From Desulfurococcales archaeon (lineage in GTDB: Archaea > Thermoproteota > Thermoprotei_A > Sulfolobales > Ignisphaeraceae), in the NCBI GenBank assembly GCA_027037025.1, contig JALWBS010000088.1:1-24938 (forward strand): 24,938 bases of DNA, given 5' to 3'. The notes under the pieces were generated by a model. The model made no database searches and had not been told where the DNA came from. It saw only the letters and a program-made list of their open reading frames with translations. Of this stretch, positions 14,948 through 21,806 are shown in pieces (positions within the stretch are counted from its first letter, which is position 1; every line of letters starts with the position of its first letter). A program made the position numbers and the translations under genes.

Positions 14948-15136
14948 CTACCTAGCCCTTCTACCCATGTACTGAGAAGTCCATGGCAACCTCTTGGGGT
15001 CTCTACCCATCTTAAACGATTTGAAGCATTTGCTTGAGCAGAACCATAGTATGGCACCGTTGTTCCTAACGAACATTATCCCCGTTCCTGGCTCTATCAG
15101 CTTTCCGCAGAAGCTGCACCTCTTCCTGCTGACCAT
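14948..15136 (-). CDS. rpl24e: 50S ribosomal protein L24e
   Basis: This is a zinc-finger ribosomal protein (eL24) of 62 residues. The four cysteines are CSFC near 7-10 and CSSKC near 33-37. The surrounding KLIEPGTGIMFVRNNG and RDPKRLPWTSQYMGR are typical. ATG at 15136, preceded by GGGGGTTAGGG. Its promoter is the palindromic TATA box shared with the divergent S28e gene. Archaeal L24e is often found with S28e and L7Ae, as here. Confidence 0.96.
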   Translation of the reverse strand: MVSRKRCSFCGKLIEPGTGIMFVRNNGAILWFCSSKCFKSFKMGRDPKRLPWTSQYMGRRAR

Positions 15137-15168
15137 GGTCCCTAACCCCCAGCCCTATGCGATATCTA

Positions 15169-15178
15169 CTTATATAAG
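15169..15178. promoter_or_regulatory. Palindromic TATA box CTTATATAAG shared by L24e and S28e
   Basis: The 10-bp perfect palindrome CTTATATAAG lies in the 77-bp divergent gap. Its centre is about 37 bp from the L24e ATG (15136) and about 40 bp from the S28e ATG (15214). One element can therefore serve both genes with the usual 25-bp spacing to each start site. No second TATA-like element is visible in the gap. Confidence 0.65.
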
Positions 15179-15213
15179 CCCTATTAAGTCTTGGTCTGTG
15201 CGGGGTGCTGTAC

Positions 15214-15477
15214 ATGCCTAAGGTGGTAGAGGAGGTGAAGACCAAGGACTACGAAGTGAACGTTATAGAGGAGATAGGGTTTCCTGCTGAGGTCGTGCAG
15301 ATACTGGGTAGAACGGGTGTTACTGGGGAGGTTACTCAGGTTCGCGTAAGGATTCTCGAGGGTAGGGATAGAGGTAGGGTTCTGACCAGAAACGTGCGTG
15401 GCCCGGTTAGGATAGGAGATATATTGATACTTCGCGAGACCGAGCGTGAAGCTAGGAAGTTAACGACGAGGAGGTAA
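15214..15477 (+). CDS. rps28e: 30S ribosomal protein S28e
   Basis: This is the only plus-strand gene in the window. eS28 is an OB-fold small-subunit protein, here 87 residues. Its hallmark region is GRTGVTGEVTQVRVRILEGR followed by RGRVLTRNVRGPVRIGDILIL and the terminal LRETEREARKL. ATG at 15214 is preceded by GGGGTG at 6 bp. An in-frame GTG at 15205 lies within that ribosome-binding site, so it is not the start. The stop codon TAA lies inside the mirrored terminator element that it shares with convergent L7Ae. Confidence 0.97.
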   Translation: MPKVVEEVKTKDYEVNVIEEIGFPAEVVQILGRTGVTGEVTQVRVRILEGRDRGRVLTRNVRGPVRIGDILILRETEREARKLTTRR

Positions 15478-15525
15478 AAACGGTGCTTTGAAGAACGTCG
15501 ATTAGCTACGGAGAAACGTTTTTAC
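15474..15525. terminator. Mirror-image bidirectional terminator between S28e and L7Ae
   Basis: The 9-mer GTAAAAACG (15474-15482) is repeated exactly in inverted form as CGTTTTTAC (15517-15525), with 34 bp between. Each arm gives a T5 run in the transcript of the gene that approaches it, the usual archaeal termination signal. Each arm also contains the TAA stop codon of the other gene. A role as a two-way terminator is inferred from the convergent layout. Confidence 0.6.
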
Positions 15526-15908
15526 TTGGCTGCTTTAGCTCTCAGCTCGTTAGCTACCTTCACCAGCTCTTCTACGAGATCCCTAGCTCCTCCCGGATCG
15601 ATTATGCATGCCGAAGCTGCTGCAACCTCTATTCCCGCAGCTTCTCCAAGCCTCTTCTTGCTAGGTACGTAGAGGTACGGAATCTTCTTCTCTTCGCATA
15701 GCAGAGGTAAGTGAGCAACCACCTCGGGCGGATCTACGTCTTCGGCTATAAGCACTAACTTGCACAACCCTCTCTCTACACCCTTCGTAGTTTCGTTAGT
15801 ACCCTTCTTTATCTTTCCACCCGTTTCCCTAGCCTTCCTAAGCGCTTCGTAGGCTTTCTCAGCCACATCCGGAGGCGTCTCGAACCTTACATAGAAGGGT
15901 TTGGACAT
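15522..15908 (-). CDS. rpl7ae: 50S ribosomal protein L7Ae
   Basis: This is a kink-turn RNA-binding protein of 128 residues. It serves in the large subunit and, in archaea, also as the core of C/D and H/ACA sRNPs and of RNase P. The key motif is KKGTNETTKGVERG, followed by LVLIAEDVDPPEVVAHLPLLCEEKKIPYLYV and the LGEAAGIEVAAASACI loop. ATG at 15908 follows GATGAC. Its upstream control region overlaps the end of the GluRS transcription unit (T-rich at 15964-15970). Confidence 0.97.
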   Translation of the reverse strand: MSKPFYVRFETPPDVAEKAYEALRKARETGGKIKKGTNETTKGVERGLCKLVLIAEDVDPPEVVAHLPLLCEEKKIPYLYVPSKKRLGEAAGIEVAAASACIIDPGGARDLVEELVKVANELRAKAAK

Positions 15909-15962
15909 ACGTCATCCCCATCCGGCACCCGTCGTCGTGTGTGAGTGATCGGGGTCTATACC

Positions 15963-15970
15963 CTAAAAAC
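15963..15970 (-). promoter_or_regulatory. T-rich element: GluRS terminator and/or L7Ae TATA box
   Basis: GTTTTTAG on the minus strand lies about 11 bp after the GluRS stop codon. Its T5 run could end the upstream transcript, and it also resembles the TTTTTAG boxes before other genes in this window. A GGTATAGA at 15955-15962 is an alternative TATA box for L7Ae. Confidence 0.35.
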
Positions 15971-15980
15971 TTTATCGTAT

Positions 15981-17741
15981 CTAGGGATGCGCGTAGATCA
16001 CGCGCACGGCTCTACGCTCTACTCGATCAACTCTACCGAAGCCGAAGCGCACCATCTGAACGACTTCCCCAGCCAAGTTCTTCAGCACGGCTTCGCCAAC
16101 GCACGGGATTCTCCGTAGCCTCATCCCCTCCGCCTTAAGCACCACTACCTTGACCGCGTGCTCTACGGGCACCCACTGAACTATGCCCCATCCATGCTCC
16201 TTAGCCACCTCCACACCTCCGCTCACGGCCTTGCCTCGAAGAACCCCGTTTTCGTTACCAACGATCCTCACGTTGGTGAACTCCATGAGCCTGAGCCCAC
16301 CTTTACTAAGAGCTTCGTGCGCATCGCTTCTGGTTATGAAGACCTCGGCTCTGTTCAAGACGTACTTTCTCGTACCTAGATCCTGCGCGGGGTGGAATCG
16401 AAGCGTTACTTCGTGCGGCAAGGTCATTCCTTCGATAACGAGCTTGACGGGGTCCTCGACGACGAATACGCGTTTGCATACCCTATCAGCTATCTTCCGG
16501 TTTAAGGATGCTATGTTCTCCCAGCTCACGGTGGCGTCCGTGGACTTGACTCCCAGCTCTAGGATGAGCTGCTTTATCGTCTCCGGAAGAATTCCTCTCC
16601 TCCGGAGAGCTGCTATCGTCCCAAACCGGGGATCGTCGATCCCAAGGAACTTATCCTCGAATCTGCGGAGAAGCTCCTTCATCTTAGACTTGCTAAGTAT
16701 GAACCCCTCTATACTCACCCTACCGAAGTTTATGACCTCAGGGTACCTCCACCCAAGGTGCTTGTATATGAACATCTGCTTGATGGTGTTGACCGCGTGC
16801 TCACGTCCTCTCAGTATATGCGTTATGCCGAGTAGATGATCGTCTACGGCTGCAGCGAAGTTGTATGTTGGCCAAACTATGTACTTATCGCCTGTAACAG
16901 GATGAGGATGCTTCGAGGTGTCTATGATTCTGAACGCTACCCAATCCCTAACCGCTGGATCTGGATAGCTTAGATCCGTCTTCACCCTGACAACGGCTTC
17001 TCCTTCACTGTAGAAACCTTCGAGCATCTTATCGAATCTTTCTAACTGTGTCTCCGGAGGCTCATCTCTGTGCGGACACGGTTTCCCAACGTTTCTCAAT
17101 TCTCTGAACTTATGGGCCGGGCATAGATCGACGTAGGCACCTCCTACGGCAAGCAACTTCTTAACGACGTCGTAGTACAACTCCATTCTAAGGCTCTGCA
17201 CGTACTCCTCGTCCCAGGAGATCCCCAACCATCGAAGATCCTCCTCTATCAACCTGTAAGCTTCGGGTAGAGGTGTTTTTATCCTAGGATCTGTGTCCTC
17301 GAAGCGCAGCACGAATCTTCCTCTGTACATCCTCGCATACTCGTAGCTCAGTATCGCCGCTCTAGCATTGCCTAGGTGTATCGCGAAGTCTGGGTTAGGA
17401 GCGAATCTAGTGCATACACAACCCCAAACCTCGACGTTTGGAAGCGGTGGCAATCCCTTCTTTTCTTCCTTAGCTCGCTGAATCTCTACACTCAACCCCT
17501 CCGCAAGTCTCCTAAGGTCGTTGGCTTCGAGGCTATTTACGTAGTTAACAACTTCGGAGACTACCTCGGCAACCTTACGTGCGTAAGGCCTCAACTCCCT
17601 TAGCTCTCCGAGAACCTTGTTCATTACGGGACCTACCCTAGCCTTGCCATACCTAAGCGCGTTCTCCACAGCGTATCGCAGAGCAACTCTCTTAACGAGC
17701 TCAGCGTCGAAGTCTTTCGAGTTCGACGAGGTCATTCTCAT
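15981..17741 (-). CDS. gltX: Glutamyl-tRNA synthetase (archaeal, non-discriminating type)
   Basis: This class I synthetase of 586 residues charges tRNA-Glu, and probably tRNA-Gln for later amidation, as usual in archaea. After an N-terminal helical extension (about 1-100) come the ATP-binding CTRFAPNPDFAIHLGNARAA (HIGH variant HLGN), FEDTDPR, the specificity region YNFAAAVDDHLLGITHILRG and the KMSKS variant LSKSKMK. The C-terminal beta-barrel domains match the archaeal/eukaryotic GlnRS-like type. ATG at 17741 (or ATG 17735) lies inside the DUF2118-like gene. This unusually long overlap of 35-41 bp has no good downstream alternative start. It ends the 9-kb run that begins with rpo3. Confidence 0.96.
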   Translation of the reverse strand: MRMTSSNSKDFDAELVKRVALRYAVENALRYGKARVGPVMNKVLGELRELRPYARKVAEVVSEVVNYVNSLEANDLRRLAEGLSVEIQRAKEEKKGLPPLPNVEVWGCVCTRFAPNPDFAIHLGNARAAILSYEYARMYRGRFVLRFEDTDPRIKTPLPEAYRLIEEDLRWLGISWDEEYVQSLRMELYYDVVKKLLAVGGAYVDLCPAHKFRELRNVGKPCPHRDEPPETQLERFDKMLEGFYSEGEAVVRVKTDLSYPDPAVRDWVAFRIIDTSKHPHPVTGDKYIVWPTYNFAAAVDDHLLGITHILRGREHAVNTIKQMFIYKHLGWRYPEVINFGRVSIEGFILSKSKMKELLRRFEDKFLGIDDPRFGTIAALRRRGILPETIKQLILELGVKSTDATVSWENIASLNRKIADRVCKRVFVVEDPVKLVIEGMTLPHEVTLRFHPAQDLGTRKYVLNRAEVFITRSDAHEALSKGGLRLMEFTNVRIVGNENGVLRGKAVSGGVEVAKEHGWGIVQWVPVEHAVKVVVLKAEGMRLRRIPCVGEAVLKNLAGEVVQMVRFGFGRVDRVERRAVRVIYAHP

Positions 17742-18255
17742 CCACCAGCACAGCTCTAAGCACCTGAATCTCGCACGGGATAAGCTCCGAGTAGATGAGA
17801 ACTAGCCCAGGGCGAGGAGATCTAACCACACGAACCTCGCGCTTGCCTGTAAGCACGTAGAACACCTTAGCTCCTCGATCGATTTTACAACCCTCACTGA
17901 TTAGCGGATACACCCTGTACCCCCTACCCTCGAGTATGTACACCCTCGTACCAGCCCTAATTAGGTACCCGCGTTCTCTATCGCTATAGAGAACCGCCAT
18001 GTCGAAGTTGCAGGTCCCCGTCGTGGGATCTATCGCCACTCCAACAACGTAGTTGCTCAGCATCTCGACGAACTCGGAAGAACCTTCGAAGGGTTCGTAG
18101 TCGTAGACTCTCCTCGCAGTATCTATGTACACCTTAACTCTCTCGTTCAGCACATCGCTAGGGTCTGGGGGCGTAGGAAAGTAGAGGTTGATGTCCCTTA
18201 TCTTAGCAATCTCGTCCCTCGACGCTCTTACGTAGATGTACGTGGTCAAGCTCAA
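17701..18255 (-). CDS. DUF2118-like archaeal protein with lipoyl-like barrel
   Basis: An archaeal conserved protein of 184 residues without an experimentally known role that I can name. The C-terminal half (about 85-170), with RAGTRVYILEGRGYRVYPLISEG, DRGAKVFYVLTGKREVRVVRSPRPGLVLI, has the spacing of a biotinyl/lipoyl-type barrel, but the modified lysine is not evident. The N-terminal half has FPTPPDPSDVLNERVKVYI. I recall DUF2118 proteins with this layout. The name is therefore a family guess, not a function. TTG start at 18255 overlaps the GGPP synthase stop (TTGA). It overlaps GluRS at its 3' end. Its place with the isoprenoid genes is shared with other crenarchaea as far as I remember. 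Confidence 0.6.
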   Translation of the reverse strand: MSLTTYIYVRASRDEIAKIRDINLYFPTPPDPSDVLNERVKVYIDTARRVYDYEPFEGSSEFVEMLSNYVVGVAIDPTTGTCNFDMAVLYSDRERGYLIRAGTRVYILEGRGYRVYPLISEGCKIDRGAKVFYVLTGKREVRVVRSPRPGLVLIYSELIPCEIQVLRAVLVDENDLVELERLRR

Positions 18256-19256
18256 TAGCCTCGATTAACGATGAAGTTTATCAATTCCTTCAACAGCTCC
18301 TTCCTACCCTCGTTAGCGAACTCGATGCTCTCTATCACATCGATGGCTTTGGAGGCGTATTCCCTCGCGATCTTCCTGCATTCATCGACGGCTCCACAAT
18401 TCTCAATTATTCTAATAGCTTTCTCGATGCTTTCCTCAGTCTTACTATCCGAGTTGAGAATCCTCAGGAGCTCCTCAGCTTCGGAGGGCTCGCTCCGCTC
18501 AACCGCGATTATTATCGGCAACGTCTTCTTCCCCTCCCTAATATCGCTGTACCTAGGCTTACCTAGTTTCTCCGTATCTACGGTTATTCCGAGAATGTCG
18601 TCCACTATCTGGAACGCTAAGCCGGCGTACCTCATAGCGAGCTTGATTCTCTCCGTAGCCTTCTGATCGGCGCCAGCAGCTATCGCCCCTATAGCGCCGC
18701 AGGCTTCGAAGAGAGCCGCGGTCTTTCTCTCTATCATAGCCATGTACTCGCTCAATGAAACAGCGCTCCTCTTCTCGAAGTCCATGTCCATTGCCTGCCC
18801 TTCTGCGAGCGCGATCGCTGCCCGCGTCAACTCTTTAGCCATTCTATATACGCGCTCCACGTCCAGCCCTAGCTCGACGCACTTCAGAAGCGTGTGCAGA
18901 GAGTAGGCGTAGAGAAGGTCTCCGGCTAGGATAGCCATGGGCTCTCCCCACACCACGTGGACTGTTGGAACGCCTCTCCTCACGGTATCGCGATCCATGA
19001 TATCGTCGTGTATCAACGTGTAAGTGTGTAGAATCTCTACAGATGCTGCAGCGTACGAGAGAGCAGCCTCGTTAGCGCACCCCAGACCCTCGCCAACTAG
19101 GAACACTATAGCTGGTCTAAGCCTCTTGCCCCCCGCACGTACGTAGTGAAGCGCTGCATCGCGTAGCCCTTGGTGACCCACGGCCACCTCCTTCATTATC
19201 ACGTCGTCGACAAGGCTAGCCACTCGAGCAATGTAGCTCTTGAGAGGCTCCGACAT
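18252..19256 (-). CDS. Geranylgeranyl diphosphate synthase
   Basis: This is a trans-polyprenyl synthase of 334 residues that condenses IPP with allylic diphosphates to make the C20 precursor of archaeal lipids. First aspartate-rich motif DDIMD at 84-88 and second DDILG at 219-223 are intact, with GGKRLRP at 42-48. The residue five places before the first motif is Tyr79. A bulky aromatic there is the known chain-length stop of archaeal C20 enzymes, so GGPP rather than a longer product is likely. ATG at 19256 has GAGGGGAA upstream. It follows IPP isomerase by 17 bp and precedes the DUF2118-like gene with a 4-bp overlap. Confidence 0.94.
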   Translation of the reverse strand: MSEPLKSYIARVASLVDDVIMKEVAVGHQGLRDAALHYVRAGGKRLRPAIVFLVGEGLGCANEAALSYAAASVEILHTYTLIHDDIMDRDTVRRGVPTVHVVWGEPMAILAGDLLYAYSLHTLLKCVELGLDVERVYRMAKELTRAAIALAEGQAMDMDFEKRSAVSLSEYMAMIERKTAALFEACGAIGAIAAGADQKATERIKLAMRYAGLAFQIVDDILGITVDTEKLGKPRYSDIREGKKTLPIIIAVERSEPSEAEELLRILNSDSKTEESIEKAIRIIENCGAVDECRKIAREYASKAIDVIESIEFANEGRKELLKELINFIVNRGY

Positions 19257-19273
19257 TTAATTCCCCTCGGCAC

Positions 19274-20356
19274 TCAGCAGCTTATGCAAGGTATATAGGC
19301 TCTTCTATTCCTCAGCGCGAGACCTCGCGCGCATATCCAAGATGCTAGCTCTCCGCTCACCACTATCGGAACGTTCTTTAGATCCTCAACGCTCTTAGCT
19401 CCGAGTAGCGACATGATGACCTTGAGGTTCTTGATCATCGTCTCAACGTTCCGCGTCCCCAGGACTGCATCCAGCAGTGCTGGGCGCGCTACCCCTGCGA
19501 TATCCGCCCCCAACGCGATGCTCTTAGCTATGTCCAGCCCCTTCCTAATACCCCCGCTGGCAATTATCGTTGCATCGGGAGCCCCAGCCCTAGCCTCGAC
19601 TATGGAAACCGCTGTGGGTAGCCCCCAGTCATCGAGCTCTACGTGGATGGAATCGTCGTCTCCGCTCCTCAGCCTAAGCCTTTCTATCCTAACCCAGTTC
19701 GTTCCACCGGCTCCCGCAACGTCTATGATCTTCACACCGCATCTCCGCAACGCGCTCGCAACCTCCATACTCATACCGAACCCAACCTCCTTCACGATTA
19801 TCGGGATGTCTAGCACCTCCACTACCTTAGCCACGGCTTCTAGAACCCCCTTGAAGCTCCTATCCCCCTCGGGCTGCGCCATCTCGTGGGCAACGTTGAG
19901 GTGTATGGATAGCGCATCAGCCTCGACGACTTTGACCAAGCGCTGGAGATGCTCGAGGCTCAACGTAGTCAACTGCGTACCGCCAATGTTAGCGATCACG
20001 GGAACATCCTTGGCAACATCCCTAACAACGCGATAGCTTTGTTCTAGAGATGGATCCACGAGCATCGGTCTCTGGCTACCTACCTCTATAGCTATTCCCA
20101 ATCGCGATGCTAGTAGACCGAGCTTCCTATTGATTTCGAGAGCTTGCATCGAGCCCCCCGTCACGGCCTCTATTATCAGCGGCGCCGAGAGTTCGTAGCC
20201 CAAGAACTTAGTCTTGGTATCGATCTCGTCGAGCGATACCTCGGGCGCAGCATTGTGAATGAATCTAACGTTCTCGAGCCAGTTAGTTAACGGTCCTTCC
20301 ACATCGTTGCGAAGCGCAATCTCTATGTGCTCATCCTTTCTATGGCCGGACACCAT
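19274..20356 (-). CDS. fni: Isopentenyl-diphosphate delta-isomerase, type 2 (FMN-dependent)
   Basis: This enzyme interconverts IPP and DMAPP with reduced FMN. It is 360 residues long, a TIM barrel of normal length. Family motifs: HRKDEH at 5-10, VTGGS near 65-69 (usually MTGG), GSQR at 93-96, ANIG at 122-125, HLN at 152-154, QPEGDR at 161-166, IIVKEVGFGMS and GAGGTNW. The segment normally HLNxxQE reads HLNVAHE here. His157 therefore stands where the Gln implicated in proton transfer is expected. ATG at 20356 overlaps the IPK stop (TAATG). The gene lies between IPK and GGPP synthase, so it supplies the starter DMAPP. Confidence 0.94.
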   Translation of the reverse strand: MVSGHRKDEHIEIALRNDVEGPLTNWLENVRFIHNAAPEVSLDEIDTKTKFLGYELSAPLIIEAVTGGSMQALEINRKLGLLASRLGIAIEVGSQRPMLVDPSLEQSYRVVRDVAKDVPVIANIGGTQLTTLSLEHLQRLVKVVEADALSIHLNVAHEMAQPEGDRSFKGVLEAVAKVVEVLDIPIIVKEVGFGMSMEVASALRRCGVKIIDVAGAGGTNWVRIERLRLRSGDDDSIHVELDDWGLPTAVSIVEARAGAPDATIIASGGIRKGLDIAKSIALGADIAGVARPALLDAVLGTRNVETMIKNLKVIMSLLGAKSVEDLKNVPIVVSGELASWICARGLALRNRRAYIPCISC

Positions 20357-21111
20357 TACTCAACTACCTGAGTACCGATCTCGGGTTCCGAACAAAGAGC
20401 TTGCTTAATAACTCGAGGGTTGTGCCCCACGATGTACACCGAGCCCACTCCAGCGATTCGTCCAATACCTTTGACCAGCTTCGTTCTCATGCCCCCAGTA
20501 ACGTCGTGTCCCCGAACTGCGACCTCGTCCATCGACTGCAGATCCCGGGATAACGAGAACTTCCTAACGACTTCTCCCCTCCTTAGAACCCCTGGAACCC
20601 TGGTTACGAACACAAGCCTCTCCGCTCTAAATGCGTACGCGAGCTCCCATGCGAGCTCGTCTCCCGACGCTATTCTGAACACCTCATCGACTACGTCCAG
20701 CACAGCGTCTCCGTACAGCACGGGGATCAATCCCATACGCAGAGCCGCTGAAATCGTAGCGGTGTCTAAGAAGAGCTTTCCCCTACGCATGTAAGCGATG
20801 GCATGCGTATCGATGCCGAAAGCCTTAAGCCCAGCTAGCCGAAGAACTTCGACCACCTTCGAGTTCATCTCCCTCATAACCTCTACAACCCTGAGGAAAG
20901 CTTCGCTACTCTCAACCGATCCAAACTCTTGAACCACGTAGTGCCCGAAGCCCCCACCACCATGAACCAGCACGAGCTTGTCGATGCAGCCCCTATCGAT
21001 GCACTCGCCAATAGCTTCAGCGATCGCTTCGAGCTTAGCGTAGTCGATGCTGAAAGGCTTCGACTTATCGCTTATCACCGACCCACCTATCTTAACCACG
21101 TGGATCCTCAC
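20356..21111 (-). CDS. ipk: Isopentenyl phosphate kinase
   Basis: This enzyme phosphorylates isopentenyl phosphate to IPP, the last ATP step of the archaeal mevalonate pathway. It is an amino-acid-kinase-fold protein of 251 residues. Key parts: VKIGGSVISDKSKPF (the two lysines contact phosphates), VHGGGGFGHYVV with the catalytic histidine, and the late DVTGGMRTKL. All are intact. GTG at 21111 overlaps the stop codon of the preceding GHMP-like gene (GTGA), with AAGGTGG upstream. Directly followed by IPP isomerase. Confidence 0.95.
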   Translation of the reverse strand: MRIHVVKIGGSVISDKSKPFSIDYAKLEAIAEAIGECIDRGCIDKLVLVHGGGGFGHYVVQEFGSVESSEAFLRVVEVMREMNSKVVEVLRLAGLKAFGIDTHAIAYMRRGKLFLDTATISAALRMGLIPVLYGDAVLDVVDEVFRIASGDELAWELAYAFRAERLVFVTRVPGVLRRGEVVRKFSLSRDLQSMDEVAVRGHDVTGGMRTKLVKGIGRIAGVGSVYIVGHNPRVIKQALCSEPEIGTQVVE

Positions 21112-21803
21112 GGTATCTCCACCTTAGCTACCACGACCTCGAACCCGTTAACCCACGGTAAAAGCGATGGGACGCAACCCTCGCTGCATTCGTAGCCCGT
21201 GACCCCCTCGACTAGTGCTCGGTAGAACCTTAGATACTCCAGCACCTCCGAAGGGCTTCGCGCGTTAACGAGCTTCATAACTACGTGGGACACGGCTTTG
21301 CATACGAAGCTCCTCAACGAAGGGTCTTCGGCTACCCTAGGCATTTCACGAAGAACTTCGCACTTCGAAACCCTCACAGCGATAGGTAGGGGGATCCGCG
21401 GTCTCACGACCTCGTCTAGACGAGCAACGCAAGCCGTGCCGTACTTAGCTACGCAGATCATGGAGTTAACTAGTCCGGGATCTGCGTTAAGCACGTCCGA
21501 GACGAGGGATAACGCAGCTTCCTCGATTCTCTTCGGTACTCCTCGGGGAAGCGATGCGTAGACGCACAAAACGTATTGAACGGTTCTCGGCAGCGTCGAT
21601 ATGTCGTCGCTGGGGAGGAGAGGATCGATGCCTAAACTCGATAGGGTGTCTGTGGCTAGCCTCCAGCTCTCCTTATCCATCGTGAAGCTGGGTGCGCTAG
21701 GCTTGAAACATACCCTTTTGAGGGGCAGCGATAGGTGCGTCGAAAACAACCCTGGAAGCGATAAGGATATCAACGGGTGGGGAACCCATAGCCAGATACC
21801 CAT
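21108..21803 (-). CDS. Eroded GHMP-kinase-like protein in the mevalonate kinase slot
   Basis: A protein of 231 residues that I do not recognise directly. It occupies the position held by mevalonate kinase in crenarchaeal MEMO-mvk-ipk-fni clusters. A faint GHMP-fold match can be traced by eye: LSLPLKRV near 24-31, PSDDIS near 64-69 in place of SSDIPxGxGLGSSA, and NADPGLVNSMICVAKYG at 106-122 in place of GxPSGxDNxxxTYGG. The ATP-binding GLGSSA loop, the catalytic Asp and the C-terminal AGGGG loop are all missing. It is also about 80 residues shorter than mevalonate kinase. It is rich in Cys. ATG at 21803 has no good ribosome-binding site and lies 3 bp after the MEMO stop. No frameshift restores the motifs. 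It could be an inactive kinase, a regulator or an unrelated protein. Confidence 0.5.
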   Translation of the reverse strand: MGIWLWVPHPLISLSLPGLFSTHLSLPLKRVCFKPSAPSFTMDKESWRLATDTLSSLGIDPLLPSDDISTLPRTVQYVLCVYASLPRGVPKRIEEAALSLVSDVLNADPGLVNSMICVAKYGTACVARLDEVVRPRIPLPIAVRVSKCEVLREMPRVAEDPSLRSFVCKAVSHVVMKLVNARSPSEVLEYLRFYRALVEGVTGYECSEGCVPSLLPWVNGFEVVVAKVEIP

Positions 21804-21806
21804 GGC

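Noticed and set aside
16183..16839. Long plus-strand frame of 218 codons opposite GluRS
   Set aside because: It is a low-complexity shadow of the conserved GluRS gene.
19413..20036. Plus-strand frame of 207 codons opposite IPP isomerase
   Set aside because: It is a Ser/Thr-rich shadow of the isomerase gene with no independent start signal.
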